DNA of 64,000 nt from Nematostella vectensis. Its lineage: Eukaryota > Cnidaria > Anthozoa > Actiniaria > Edwardsiidae. Within the stretch, counting starts at the first letter, position 1. The number at the start of each line of letters is the position of its first letter. Of the stretch, positions 36,757 through 45,974 are shown one piece after another. The notes under the pieces were generated by a model. The model had not been told where the DNA came from and searched no databases. It was given only the letters and a program-made list of their open reading frames with translations. A program made the position numbers and the translations under genes. Location of the stretch: the NCBI RefSeq assembly GCF_932526225.1, contig NC_064040.1:15805994-15869993 (forward strand). Direction: 5' to 3'.

Positions 36757-37329
36757 AGTTTGTTTACATCCATTATACCTCACTGATGTTTTACAAGTTG
36801 CTCTAAAAAAGGAACTATAGAAACTATTAAGTCTGTTAATGTATTTCAATTTCCAATAGTTATAGTTTGTAGCAATTCTGTAAAAAACAGATGAAACAGG
36901 TGTGCCCTTAATAATCATCTTTTTGTGTCTTTTTCTTAACTTTCTATATCTGAGCAATCTCATAACTTTTTTTAGGGATATTCTAGATGGTTCTCTATCT
37001 CTACATTTGTGATTTAGTTGCTTTGAACATATTCGAGAATGTCTATGATTTTCTATACACTTGGAGATCTTGATAGATGGACAAGATGTATGTTTATTAT
37101 TATCATGTTTGTTTTCAATACTAGGCATAGTTTTCTCAAATGCATTTGTTATACTGTTATTACTAGTTTTTGAGGTGAATTCGTCAACAAGATTACTTCG
37201 ATCATTATATACAGTGCTAAACATGTGATTTGTTTGCCCTGTTTTATCCGACAAATACAGCAACATGTACACAGGTATCCCGAAAATACTTTTGTTCACA
37301 AATTGGTTTCCACAATATTTGCCATTATA

Positions 37330-37575
37330 GTGCCTTTCAGTCACATTGCTGTGATTATTAGTTTCCCGAAGGAAATTTTCAGTGTGCCGAAGCACAGTTA
37401 AGATCACATTGCTGTGATTACTAGTTCCCCGAAGGGAATATTCAGTGTGCCGAAGCACATTTTGAGCCCCATTTCTGGGTTTGTTTGCTTCCCGAAGGAA
37501 TTCTATGCTCTCCCGAAGGAGATTTTGAGCCCCATTTCTGGGTTTATTGGTTCCCCGAAGGGAATTGAAGGACAC
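37330..37575 (-). repeat. Imperfect coding tandem repeats at the Helentron 5' side
   Basis: Blocks such as TTCCCCGAAGGGAAT and GTGCCGAAGCACA recur about four times with a spacing of about 70-80 bp. They encode LRGTNKPRNGAQNLLR-like units. Whether this part is translated is uncertain. Confidence 0.75.
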
Positions 37576-38023
37576 CATACGGCCATAAGGACTGGTCTTG
37601 TGTAATAAGGCAAGCGATGCAATCGAGCTTTTGTTGGCAAACAAACCACATAAAGCACCCCAAAATCTGAAATATTCTTTAGAAATACCAACATGACAAA
37701 TGCATAAAAGGTTGTGCCTAGTACTAAACACAAAAGGGATAGAATACATTGTAAAAGAAGTATTAAATCAACTCACCTTCACAAGAGCTCGTGAAATCAA
37801 ACGAGAAGTGCGAAGAGAAAGCACATGTTTGACTCCAATCATTTTCTGCTCGTGGACTATAATTCAAAACAACGTCGTAATCCGAAATCAATCCGATCCC
37901 TCTTCGCCAGCGACATCTACGACGACGATCACGTGTTCGATGAATGACCGCTAGGAACGCCTGCTTCAAGTGAAATTCTATTGTTTACAACTCTTTCTTT
38001 CACTCACTCAAACCGATGGCATA

Positions 38024-38055
38024 GTGACGAGAGGCCCCATAAGGCCTTTCGTCAC
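38024..38055. repeat. Helentron 5' terminal palindrome
   Basis: GTGACGA-G-AGGCC (38024-38036) pairs with GGCCT-T-TCGTCAC (38043-38055). The 32-nt palindrome has one mismatch and a short loop, and lies at the very end of the element next to the AAAAAT junction. Confidence 0.85.
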
Positions 38056-38216
38056 AAAAATCTAACGGGAAATAAACTTACGACTCTTGAGCCTTCATTC
38101 TTGGCGACACACATTCCTTGGTGACTCTTCGCCATTCTCATTCACACACACTCAACAACAACAACACGTGACCCTTTTGGCGGCATTTGGGCCGCCTGTG
38201 GTGTATCGACGCTTCA
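38056..38216 (-). repeat. BEL/Pao 5' LTR, distal half
   Basis: Continues the LTR interrupted at 28363. It matches 20376-20536 with one or two differences and ends at the AGCCG target duplication. On the minus strand it starts TGAAGC against TGTAGC in the 3' LTR. Confidence 0.92.
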
Positions 38217-38221
38217 AGCCG

Positions 38222-39241
38222 TCAATTGTTTACTTGACATGTATTTAAAATCCCAAAGTATGTCTCAAACACTGCAGAAATGAATGAATGTATGAATGAA
38301 TGAATGGATGGATGAATAAATAAATGGATGGATGGATGAATGAATAAATAAAAAAGGGGATAAACCTTCTAGTTTTCCTCCTCGTAGCACGCGATTTCTT
38401 TTACGCGGAAGTACACATCACTACCCGAAGTAGATACGGTGCAAAGGAGAGTTGATGGGCATTAGAAATACGTAGGCCCTGTATTTATGTCTAAGACATA
38501 AATTCATAACATGCCTATCTGTACGCATAGTGTAGCAAATATATGGGAACACTAGACATCTTTCAATAAAAAGACCCACTTTTGTAAGACATGCTAGCAT
38601 TTCTTGGAGACACGGTCTCCCTGTGGTATCCATTACCGCAGGATACCCCCTTCTCCTTAACCCAGTTAGTCTTACGCACGAAACCCAGGAAATCCACGGT
38701 CGGCGGAGTGTCCCCAAAAGTGGGGAGAATAAGGGGTTAGAGTGATGGTGGTTCAAGTAGGGAGGGAGGGGGTATCTGGGTTTGACAGAGAGTATAATAT
38801 AGTCTTATCAAGCAATGGATTTATACAGGTAAAGCAAGGCAACCCACCCCCCCCCCCCCCCCCCTCCCCGGCCCTGAAATGTACACATGAATATATTGTT
38901 TTATAAAGCCTATGGTCCTATTTCTCATTTATTTGCTCAATTCGAAAATTGTAAAAACTTTGTAAATTGATTTACATAGTATGGAAAATCATATTTACAC
39001 CTTTTCTACATACTATGAAAATGAGTAGATTTTTCCAGTGATAAGTTCAGATTCTGGACTTGATTCCAGGATATTTTTTTTTTCTGCGACGTCATTTTTG
39101 CCATTAAAAAACAAAATGGTATATGTTATTTTTCTTCGTGCTTATTTGTTGACCGTATTCAAACAAAGCCTAACATTGTAAGTGTTTAATATAAGTAAAA
39201 AAATCTTTTAAAAATGCAATTGGCGACCCGCGGCTTTAGTG
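38222..39241. other. No gene; simple repeats
   Basis: It contains a (GAAT/GGAT)n microsatellite at about 38283-38352 and a C18 run at 38847-38864. Downstream is AT-rich sequence that may include the 3' UTR of the phytochelatin synthase gene. No conserved frame was seen. Confidence 0.6.
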
Positions 39242-39976
39242 TTAAGCAATTTTTCGGTTACAAGAGCAATAATGTCCTAATTTTCCTCCTTTTTTCGCCT
39301 TAAGCACAAAATAGCCCCTGCTCTTCATGGTTACCGGGTCTTTCGGCAACATTGCATTGAAAAGCATTCTAACTGGAGTCCAAAACGGCGGGTACTTGTA
39401 TCGAGCAACGTCTAGAATTAGAACTGAGTCGGACTCTTCATCGTACGCGGCCACAGGGCTATAATGCCCCTCGCCATGCTGTGTCAAGGTGGCGCGGTGG
39501 AACAGTACCACCATCAGCTCCAACGCGTGCAAAGGGTCGTCACACAAGCCTCGCCTCCCAGTACAGACACTTATCACGGTGTCACGAAAAAGCTGAAAAC
39601 TTTGCTCGGTGTCTTCAGTTCTAGTTATACTACACACTGCGCCGTTGCACTTGGCAAGACATGCGAACTCTTCCATCGTGATGCCAGCCTTCTTGACAAC
39701 TTCTAAAGGCCTGCAATTGTCGAGCAGGTCTTCCGTGTACCAGCGCCATGGAGTTTTCCATATTCTCTGTGGGTCTATGCACAACGCATTGAGCGTGACA
39801 GCGAGAGTTGACAGTCCGCAATAGGTAAGCTCGGACTGGGTTTTGTAGCAGGATGATAACGAAAGAAAAGGCGCAGCATTTTCATGAGCCAGACTTCGTG
39901 TGAGCCGATGGTATGATTCTTTTGATCGATAATCCACTAGCTTTTCCGGGAGTTTAAAACAGTAAAAGGTATCCAT
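39242..39976 (-). CDS. Phytochelatin synthase (glutathione gamma-glutamylcysteinyltransferase)
   Basis: An intronless coding region of 244 residues. I chose the ATG at 39976-39974 because the longer frame relies on GTG. The family is a papain-like transpeptidase that makes phytochelatins, (gamma-Glu-Cys)n-Gly, from glutathione in the cytosol to bind cadmium and other metals (EC 2.3.2.15). The catalytic triad is present: C53 in QSELTYCGLSTLA, H171 in HGEGHYSPVAAY and D189 in LILDVARYKYPPFW. The 18-residue His-Asp spacing equals that of the plant enzymes. The PWRWY block is conserved. The protein stops soon after the catalytic domain (GYFVLKA) with a short Cys-bearing tail (HYCSC) and lacks the long C-terminal domain of plant enzymes. 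A 5' UTR intron of 74 nt (40063-39990) is likely. Confidence 0.93.
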   Translation of the reverse strand: MDTFYCFKLPEKLVDYRSKESYHRLTRSLAHENAAPFLSLSSCYKTQSELTYCGLSTLAVTLNALCIDPQRIWKTPWRWYTEDLLDNCRPLEVVKKAGITMEEFACLAKCNGAVCSITRTEDTEQSFQLFRDTVISVCTGRRGLCDDPLHALELMVVLFHRATLTQHGEGHYSPVAAYDEESDSVLILDVARYKYPPFWTPVRMLFNAMLPKDPVTMKSRGYFVLKAKKGGKLGHYCSCNRKIA

Positions 39977-39989
39977 TAAGCTCACACAC

Positions 39990-40063
39990 CTATTTATCAG
40001 ACAGAAAATATCAGCTGAATGTATCAGACTAAATAATATATCAGACTTAAGAATAAAACTTAC
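39990..40063 (-). other. Probable 5' UTR intron of phytochelatin synthase
   Basis: A donor (TTGG then GTAAGT) at 40064/40063 and an acceptor (AAATAG) at 39990 bound 74 nt just upstream of the start codon. The upstream exon would be non-coding. Confidence 0.5.
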
Positions 40064-40064
40064 C

Positions 40065-41220
40065 CAACTTTGTTGATGACAGACTTGAAGGAAGCTTAGA
40101 GTTGCAAAACGTACAGAGATTTGACAGTTCAGAGGTTCCGTAATGTATATTAAGAAATGGGAAGTGCGATGACGTAGTTACACGCCCCATTTAGAACAGA
40201 TATCGGGCACGTTTTTTTCAACGCAGGAATCGCGTAAACTCCTACAATCTCTGATTGGAAGTATAGAGTACATAAAAGCCTAACTTCGTGAAACGGTATA
40301 GTTTTAACTTACTGACAATTGCGCTATGTTTTTAATGAAAACACTTAGCTGAATTTATAATAAATGGATGCTTTGTATAAAATGAATCGTTACTTGGTGA
40401 TGACATTAGAGAGCGTACATAATTGTGGAGTAAAAATTCAAACGTAAGCTATATCGATTTGTTAGTCTCCTAACAAATGAATCAAGTCCATTGTTTAATC
40501 TTCATTTGCATGCATTTGCGCTGTATACGGCTCACGGAAAATACGATGTCCCTCAATCAAACATATATTTTTGACATGACTTCTAATAGCCAACAGCTTT
40601 CCGATAGTTTCAATCGCATATTAGATTGAAATTACACGCGCGATATAGTTTTTAGTGACCACCTCTCGAATGGCTCCTTTGTGTTTGGCCACTCAACAAT
40701 AGCTATAGACGTCACGATATTGCCAAAACATGATCATACTTTCCTTCTTAATGTCCATCATTCAGAGGTCTCGCTCTATTACATCGGCTGATTTGAGAAA
40801 TCTACTGCGTTTTTTTTCATTTGGTAAATGAAGCATAAAACTGTTATAGGCAATAGGAGGTTTAAATCCAAATTCAAACTGTTTACATACTCCAAATCCT
40901 GCTTCACTGATACTGGTATCTTAAATCCAATTCCCGTTTTACCTGTTTAGTGGCCTCATTTAATGGCTATTTTTAGATCGATCACATAGTCCGTCTTCCA
41001 ATAGAATGGTAACAATTCAAAGATTCGTGAGAATACCAGGAAAAAACTACACTAGCGAAAAAGAGTTCCTACTATGAACGAAAGAATTGTTCTGGAGATT
41101 ACGCAGAAAGCTTTTACATTTAACATCTTTCTCCCGAAGACATGAGGGTTCTTCTGGGTATTTAAAAAAGGTTTATCATCGAGTAGGACCCGAACCCGAG
41201 ATCAAATCAGCCGATTGATA
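40065..41220. other. Upstream region, no gene seen
   Basis: It probably holds the phytochelatin synthase promoter and then AT-rich sequence. Near 40500 a TTGCATGCATTTGC...ACGGCTCACGG stretch resembles one arm of the MITE at 53642-53783. No metal-response-type element was confidently identified. Confidence 0.45.
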
Positions 41221-41430
41221 ATTTGAAGACAAAATCGTTTTCACGAAGGCAAGATCGTCCCTCTGACTTTAAAGATCAATATTCGGAAGAAAAGATCGTT
41301 TTCCCGAAGTCGAGATCGTTTCTGACTTTAAAGATCGATATTCCGAAGACAAGATCGTTTTCCCGAAGTCGAGATTGTTCCTCTGATTTTAAAGATCGAT
41401 ATTCCGAAGGCGAGATCGTTCGCGCAATCT
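41221..41430. repeat. ~60-bp tandem repeat
   Basis: About three and a half copies of a unit with GAAGACAAGATCGTTTTC and CTTTAAAGATCGATATTC. The plus-strand ORF across it is a repeat translation (SRSRDCSSDFKDRYSE) and is not taken as a gene. Confidence 0.9.
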
Positions 41431-42329
41431 AAAGATTTCTTTCTAATCTTTGGCTGTTTATTAACAGATGGATGATTTTCAGTGATTGGATGTTTGTCTT
41501 CTAGTTTTTTTTTTTTTTTTTAACACGATCAATGTGATTTTTTAACGCGAAACTGCGCTATAAAAGGAGCGTGCCCAGGGCAGCGACACCTTCAGTTGTC
41601 GCTCAGCCGTCGAGCTGTCAAGACGTATCGGATTTTCTTATCGAAATTGAATATTTGGTTCTATATAAACTAGCAAAGGTAGAAAGAAACATTAAGTTTA
41701 GAGAGTTTTATTATAAAATTCTGTGTCCATGGCTCTGCCTAACGGTTAGTCCACCATGTTGGTTCTGATGTCAAACTTCTCGAGGTGTAAGAAGGGGACG
41801 TCCCTATCCCTTTTACAGCGCGGTAAGCCATAGCCAGGATTTGAGGAAGATGGGGGAAGGGACAGCCGTAAATATTATGCAAAAAAGTCAAAGAAATGGT
41901 AATTCTTTAATAGAAAAATAAAGATAAGATCCCTTTTTGGCGGCGGGCTGAGAGGGTTTTTTTCACATACAGCTCCTGCCCCTACAGACCGGGACAAACC
42001 GATTGACAAACGGGAACTCGTACCGTGTAACCGAAGACTTACAGTACTGATACTCACTTAAAATACATACAGGAGTTCTGCAAGCGATTCAAATAAATTG
42101 TTCGTGTTAAAGTCAGCTGAGAGCTATGGTTATCGTTAAAATCAGAAACAACAAATTCAGTTATAGTCTGATATGCCTTCAGTTCAATTATTTGTAGACG
42201 ATCAAGACAAGACACTTTCAAATTTGAGAAATAAAGACGATAAAGATGGCGGATGAAAGCCAAAGCATGCGAAGGATTCGATCGTGGATTTACGAGGGCA
42301 GACACAGGCAAAAAAGTTAGTTAGTTTAT

Positions 42330-43490
42330 TCTGAAAAGCTTGCCTCGAAGGGGGAAGGAATGTCGATTGCTTGATATTCTTCGAAGATTGTCGAATGTGA
42401 CAACTGCTAGCGAATACTTTTGAACAGCGGGAAGCCATTTATTTAACAAATACTTGTATTACACACGGGATAATTAATTTGGGGAAGGAATGCCGATCGC
42501 TTGATATTCTTCGATGATTTTCGAATGTGTGAAAACTGCTAGCGAAGAATTTTGAAATTCTATTTGACAAATACTTGTAATAAACACGGGAGAAGGAATG
42601 CCGATCGCTTGATATCCTTCGAAGATTTTCGAATGTGTGAAAACTGCTAGCGAAGAATTTTGAACATCGGAAAGCCATCTCTTTAACAAAGACTTGTATT
42701 AGACACGGGAGAATAAGTTTGAGGTGGGAATGCCGATCGCTTGATATTCTACAAAACCCGAAAAGAAGACATTTATAGTAGAGCATGTTGTCGCTGACTC
42801 ATGTATTCGAACACAAACGACTACTACTCACAGTTTTCACACATTCGAAAATCTTCGAAGAATATCAAGCGATCGGCATTCCTTCCTCAAACTAATTCTC
42901 CCGTGTCTAATACAAGTTTTTGTCAAATAAATGGCTTCCCAGTGTTCAAAAGGATTGGCTAGCAGTTTTCACACAATCGAAAATCTTCGAATAATATCAA
43001 GCGATCGGCATTCCCTCCTCAAACTAATTCTCCCGTGTTTAGTACAAGTCTTTGCTTTGTCAAATAAATGGCTTCCCGCTTTTATTAAGTCTTCGCTAGC
43101 AGTTTTCACACATTACGAAAATCTTCGAATAATATCAAGCGATCGATCGGCGTTCCTTCCTCAAACTAATTCTCCTGTGTTTATTGCATGTCTTTGTCAA
43201 ATAATGGCTTCCCGCTGTTATTAAGTCTACGCTAGCAGTTTTCACACATTTCGAAAATCTTCGAAGAAAATCAAGCGATCGGCATTCCCTCCTCAAACTA
43301 ATTCTCCCGTGTTAAGTACAAGTCTTTGCTTTGTCAAATAAATGGCTTCCCGCTGTTTAAAAGTATTCGCTAGCAGTTAACACACATTCGAAAATCTTCA
43401 AGGAATATCAAGCGATCGGCATTCATTCCCCAAACTAATTCTCTGTCTAATACAAGTCTTTGTCAAATAAATGGCTTCTCGCTGTTCCAG
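42330..43490. repeat. Head-to-head tandem arrays forming a large inverted repeat
   Basis: A unit of about 120-140 bp contains CGATCGGCATTCC, TTCGAAAATCTTCGA, GCTAGCAGTTTTCACACA and AAATAAATGGCTTCCC. It occurs about 3.5 times in one orientation at 42330-42780 and about five times in the opposite orientation at 42832-43490. The turning point is near 42785-42830. The ORFs in it are translations of the repeat. Confidence 0.92.
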
Positions 43491-43547
43491 CTGTTATTAA
43501 GCCCTGAGTCACACGTTACCGTTTGTCAAACCGTTTATTTTGCATCT

Positions 43548-43692
43548 TTTCGCGAACAGCGTGTTCGCGAACAGTCTATATGTTCGCGAATTTCGCGAAA
43601 GCCGTTCGCAAATTTCGCGAACACTGTTCGCGAATTTCGCGAACGCTGTTCGCGAATTTCGCGAACGTTGTTCGCGAAAGTTTCGCAAACAG
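43548..43692. repeat. TTCGCGAA-rich short palindromic array
   Basis: About a dozen TCGCGA cores lie within 145 bp, arranged in a 24-bp unit (TTCGCGAATTTCGCGAACxxTG). It is extremely CpG-dense compared with the AT-rich surroundings. Confidence 0.93.
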
Positions 43693-43893
43693 TGTCCCTA
43701 TGTTCGTGAGCGGTACTGTAGGTACTTGACTGTTACTAAGCAAATATTATACTGCCCAACCTAGCATGATGGCAATGGATGGAAATGTCAATGAATAACA
43801 GACATCAGCTTATTGGCGTTAAAGCTAGGATGACATTGATGATGATTCTGTAGCACGAATGAAAACTCGTATTAAACTATCTTGTGTCTGGGG

Positions 43894-45943
43894 TTATTCT
43901 GTCCATTTGTGCCCACAGTCCACAGAAGTGCAGACATAGTACAACACCATTTGCTGTGAATGCAAAACACAAAAGCGATTTAGGGATTGAAGTTCTGCCA
44001 ACAGTTTTCCTTTTAAAAGGAGTAAAAACTAACCAACCATTTGGTCAGTAACTTTGAGCCATGAATATGGGCTAAGATGTTTGTTGGCTAGTTTTGTGAC
44101 TTACATCTGCTTTACTTGATTGTGATTGAAAAAACACTGATTCCCTGTGACCGCATCTAAAAAAAAACAAGAGTGGAACATGCGACATATCAATATTAGG
44201 TGATTCCCCCTGCAGACGACACTAATGCCGTCTGTCTATTTCTGACTGTTTACATCTATAAGTAAATTATGCAACAACAAATAATTGATATATTTTTATT
44301 TTTCCATACCTTGGGCATTCATGGTCTTCAGTTCGGGGTAAGGTGGGGTCTGCAATGACATCCCCAACAATTTGGGTCAACTCACTGAAAGAAAGAATGC
44401 AAATAAACACATCATCTTTTTACAATACAAATATCATATATGAAATCCAGCCTAGAAAAGAGTAGTGTGCTATCATCATTATCATTATCATTATAGAACT
44501 GTATGGGACAAAGAAGGGGAAGGGAAGGGATGGGGGGGAGCATTCTTTAACATGTGTGAACATATTTTCGGAACACAAAAGCAACAACCCATCCCTTCAC
44601 TTTCAAATACCATAATAACCTAAAAACTGCCCTCTGAAGAACGCCTCTGATCTAATGAATGCTCCCCATAAGCTTACACGTTTGCAATGAATGTCCCTCT
44701 CTAATAAACGCCCCCTCCCCTGCTCCCTTCTCTACCAGCTTAATAACAAACAACATAGGAGTAATTCCGGATATATAAATGGTTAATTTAATTACCATTT
44801 TGCTTAATCAACACTGGTAAGCAAGGGTAGTGTCTTGTTCAATATCAAGTTCAAAATCAGGGTACCGCGCTCTAACGTTCCTGATCTCATTGCTTAGGAT
44901 GTCTGCAATTTTCTTTTGTTTTGTCCTCGCAGTGTAGCATCCAGGAATAACTAGGCCTACTTCTCGTTTCCGCATACTTGCACCGTTAAATCATTGCATT
45001 CGTTGCACGGTTAACGCTTGCTACGCAGGTTCTTATTTAAAATGTTCCTAGCTGAGACTAGAGCCCCACTGCACTTGGGCAGGGCCGTAGCCAGCATGAG
45101 GCAAATGAAGAACTTGCCTCTGTAAAATTTTGATGTTTAGTGTTTCACAATTAAAAAGTATACGATAAAGCACCCGCTTTTATTATGTTTATCATCCAGT
45201 GGCTAGCTTTGCCTTGGTAAAATTTTGATGTTTAGTGTTTCACAATTGAAAAGTATGAGATAAAACACCTGCTTTTGTTGGATTTATCATCCAGTTGCTA
45301 GCTTTGCCTGGGTAAAATTTTGATGTTTAGTGTTTCACAATTGAAAAGTATGAGATAAAACACCTGCTTTTGTTGGATTTATCATCCATTTGCTAGCTTT
45401 GCCTTGGTAAAATTTTGATTCTGGTTACAGGCATGTTGGGTTTGTTATATTTTCACGCCTCTTTCTAATAAACACCCTCTATCTAATGAACGCCTTCTAT
45501 CTAATAAACGCCCTCTATCTAATAAACGCCCTCTATCTAATAAACGCCCTCTTTCTAATAAACGCCCTCTATCTAATAAACAAGGCCCCAGAAATGCAGA
45601 GACATAACAACAGTATGCTTTTTAGTCACCTTGTAAAAAAAATATTCATATCTTAAAAGTTCCAAAACGGGAAGATATGCATGTGGCTTGATTTTATTTC
45701 TTTAGTAAGAGATAATTTGCAGAGAAAATGTTTCAGAGTGCATTGAAAGAAATCTACAAATATTTTTGTGTCATACTCACTTGACTTCGTGAGTGATCTT
45801 GTTGACATATATGCAACTGTTGTCAGCTTCCTGTTGGTAGTCACAGTTGCGACACTAAAAATAATCATATCAATCAATCAAAATGAAGAAGGCTTTCACC
45901 AAAAGGGGAATCTCTTAGGGAGACCACTACTAGGAAACAATGT

Positions 45944-45974
<31 letters not shown>

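Larger units (their letters stand above)
35053..37749 (-). pseudogene. Helentron polyprotein N-terminal part: 2A motif, OTU protease, DUF6570-like
   Basis: An 898-codon frame. Residues 60-140 are encoded by imperfect tandem repeats. Residues 332-344 are LLLSGDIELNPGP, a 2A-type ribosome-skipping signature. The OTU cysteine protease spans about 371-500, with D383-C384 in GGGGDCFFKSV and H494 in GQVHY. Residues about 545-658 are five basic 20-residue repeats. From about 676 a Cys-rich segment (CICCDQLW, then WVCRTC) and the AFPDKPDFFDLNELECRLLA and PRGRQLKIHG blocks match the DUF6570 region upstream of Helitron Rep. It ends at a premature TAA; the same frame continues into Rep. The first 300 residues have no recognised domain, and the true start may be spliced: a donor-flanked ATG exon lies near 37848-37783. 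Confidence 0.88.
28364..38055 (-). mobile_element. Helentron (Helitron2-type rolling-circle transposon), 9.7 kb
   Basis: This element is inserted in the BEL 5' LTR and coded on the minus strand. It encodes a 2A-like motif, OTU protease, DUF6570-like region, HUH Rep, Pif1 helicase and AP-type endonuclease, with a separate spliced RPA-like gene. That set defines the endonuclease-bearing Helentron/Helitron2 branch. Its 5' terminus (right, 38024-38055) is a 32-nt hairpin and its 3' terminus (left, 28366-28380) is a second hairpin. AAAAAT flanks both junctions once each. Lesions visible are one in-frame TAA (35053-35055), frameshifts near 33380, near 32925 and in T/A runs at 31127-31133 and 30037-30048. 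Mobility is expected by Rep nicking and rolling-circle replication. Confidence 0.92.
20190..38221 (-). mobile_element. BEL/Pao LTR retrotransposon with two nested insertions
   Basis: The element runs 20195-38216 on the minus strand and is flanked by the 5-bp duplication AGCCG at 20190-20194 and 38217-38221. Five-base duplications are typical of BEL/Pao. The 3' LTR is intact at 20195-20536. The 5' LTR is split by a Helentron into 28175-28363 and 38056-38216. A second insertion interrupts gag. Removing the insertions leaves about 5.7 kb. The order gag, protease, reverse transcriptase, RNase H remnant, integrase is the BEL order. The LTRs differ at about 12 sites over 342 bp plus a 2-bp indel, by eye. 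Stops, frameshifts and the insertions make it inactive. Confidence 0.93.

Noticed and set aside
20190-38221. A single giant virus-like element combining BEL genes, OTU, Rep and helicase
   Set aside because: The split LTR, terminal hairpins and restored gag frame show three separate nested insertions.
38421-38756. 111-codon minus-strand ORF near the BEL element
   Set aside because: No domain, low-complexity surroundings and no splice sites that would join it to phytochelatin synthase.
42054-43224. Several ORFs with SSLAVFTHSKI-type repeats
   Set aside because: They appear on both strands of the inverted tandem array and mirror the repeat unit.
42330-43490. CRISPR-like array
   Set aside because: Repeats and the sequence between them are all conserved as one tandem unit, without unique spacers, in a eukaryotic genome.
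43523-43764. Plus-strand ORFs rich in FANFA / REFRE repeats
   Set aside because: They come from the TTCGCGAA palindromic array; several frames are open at once.
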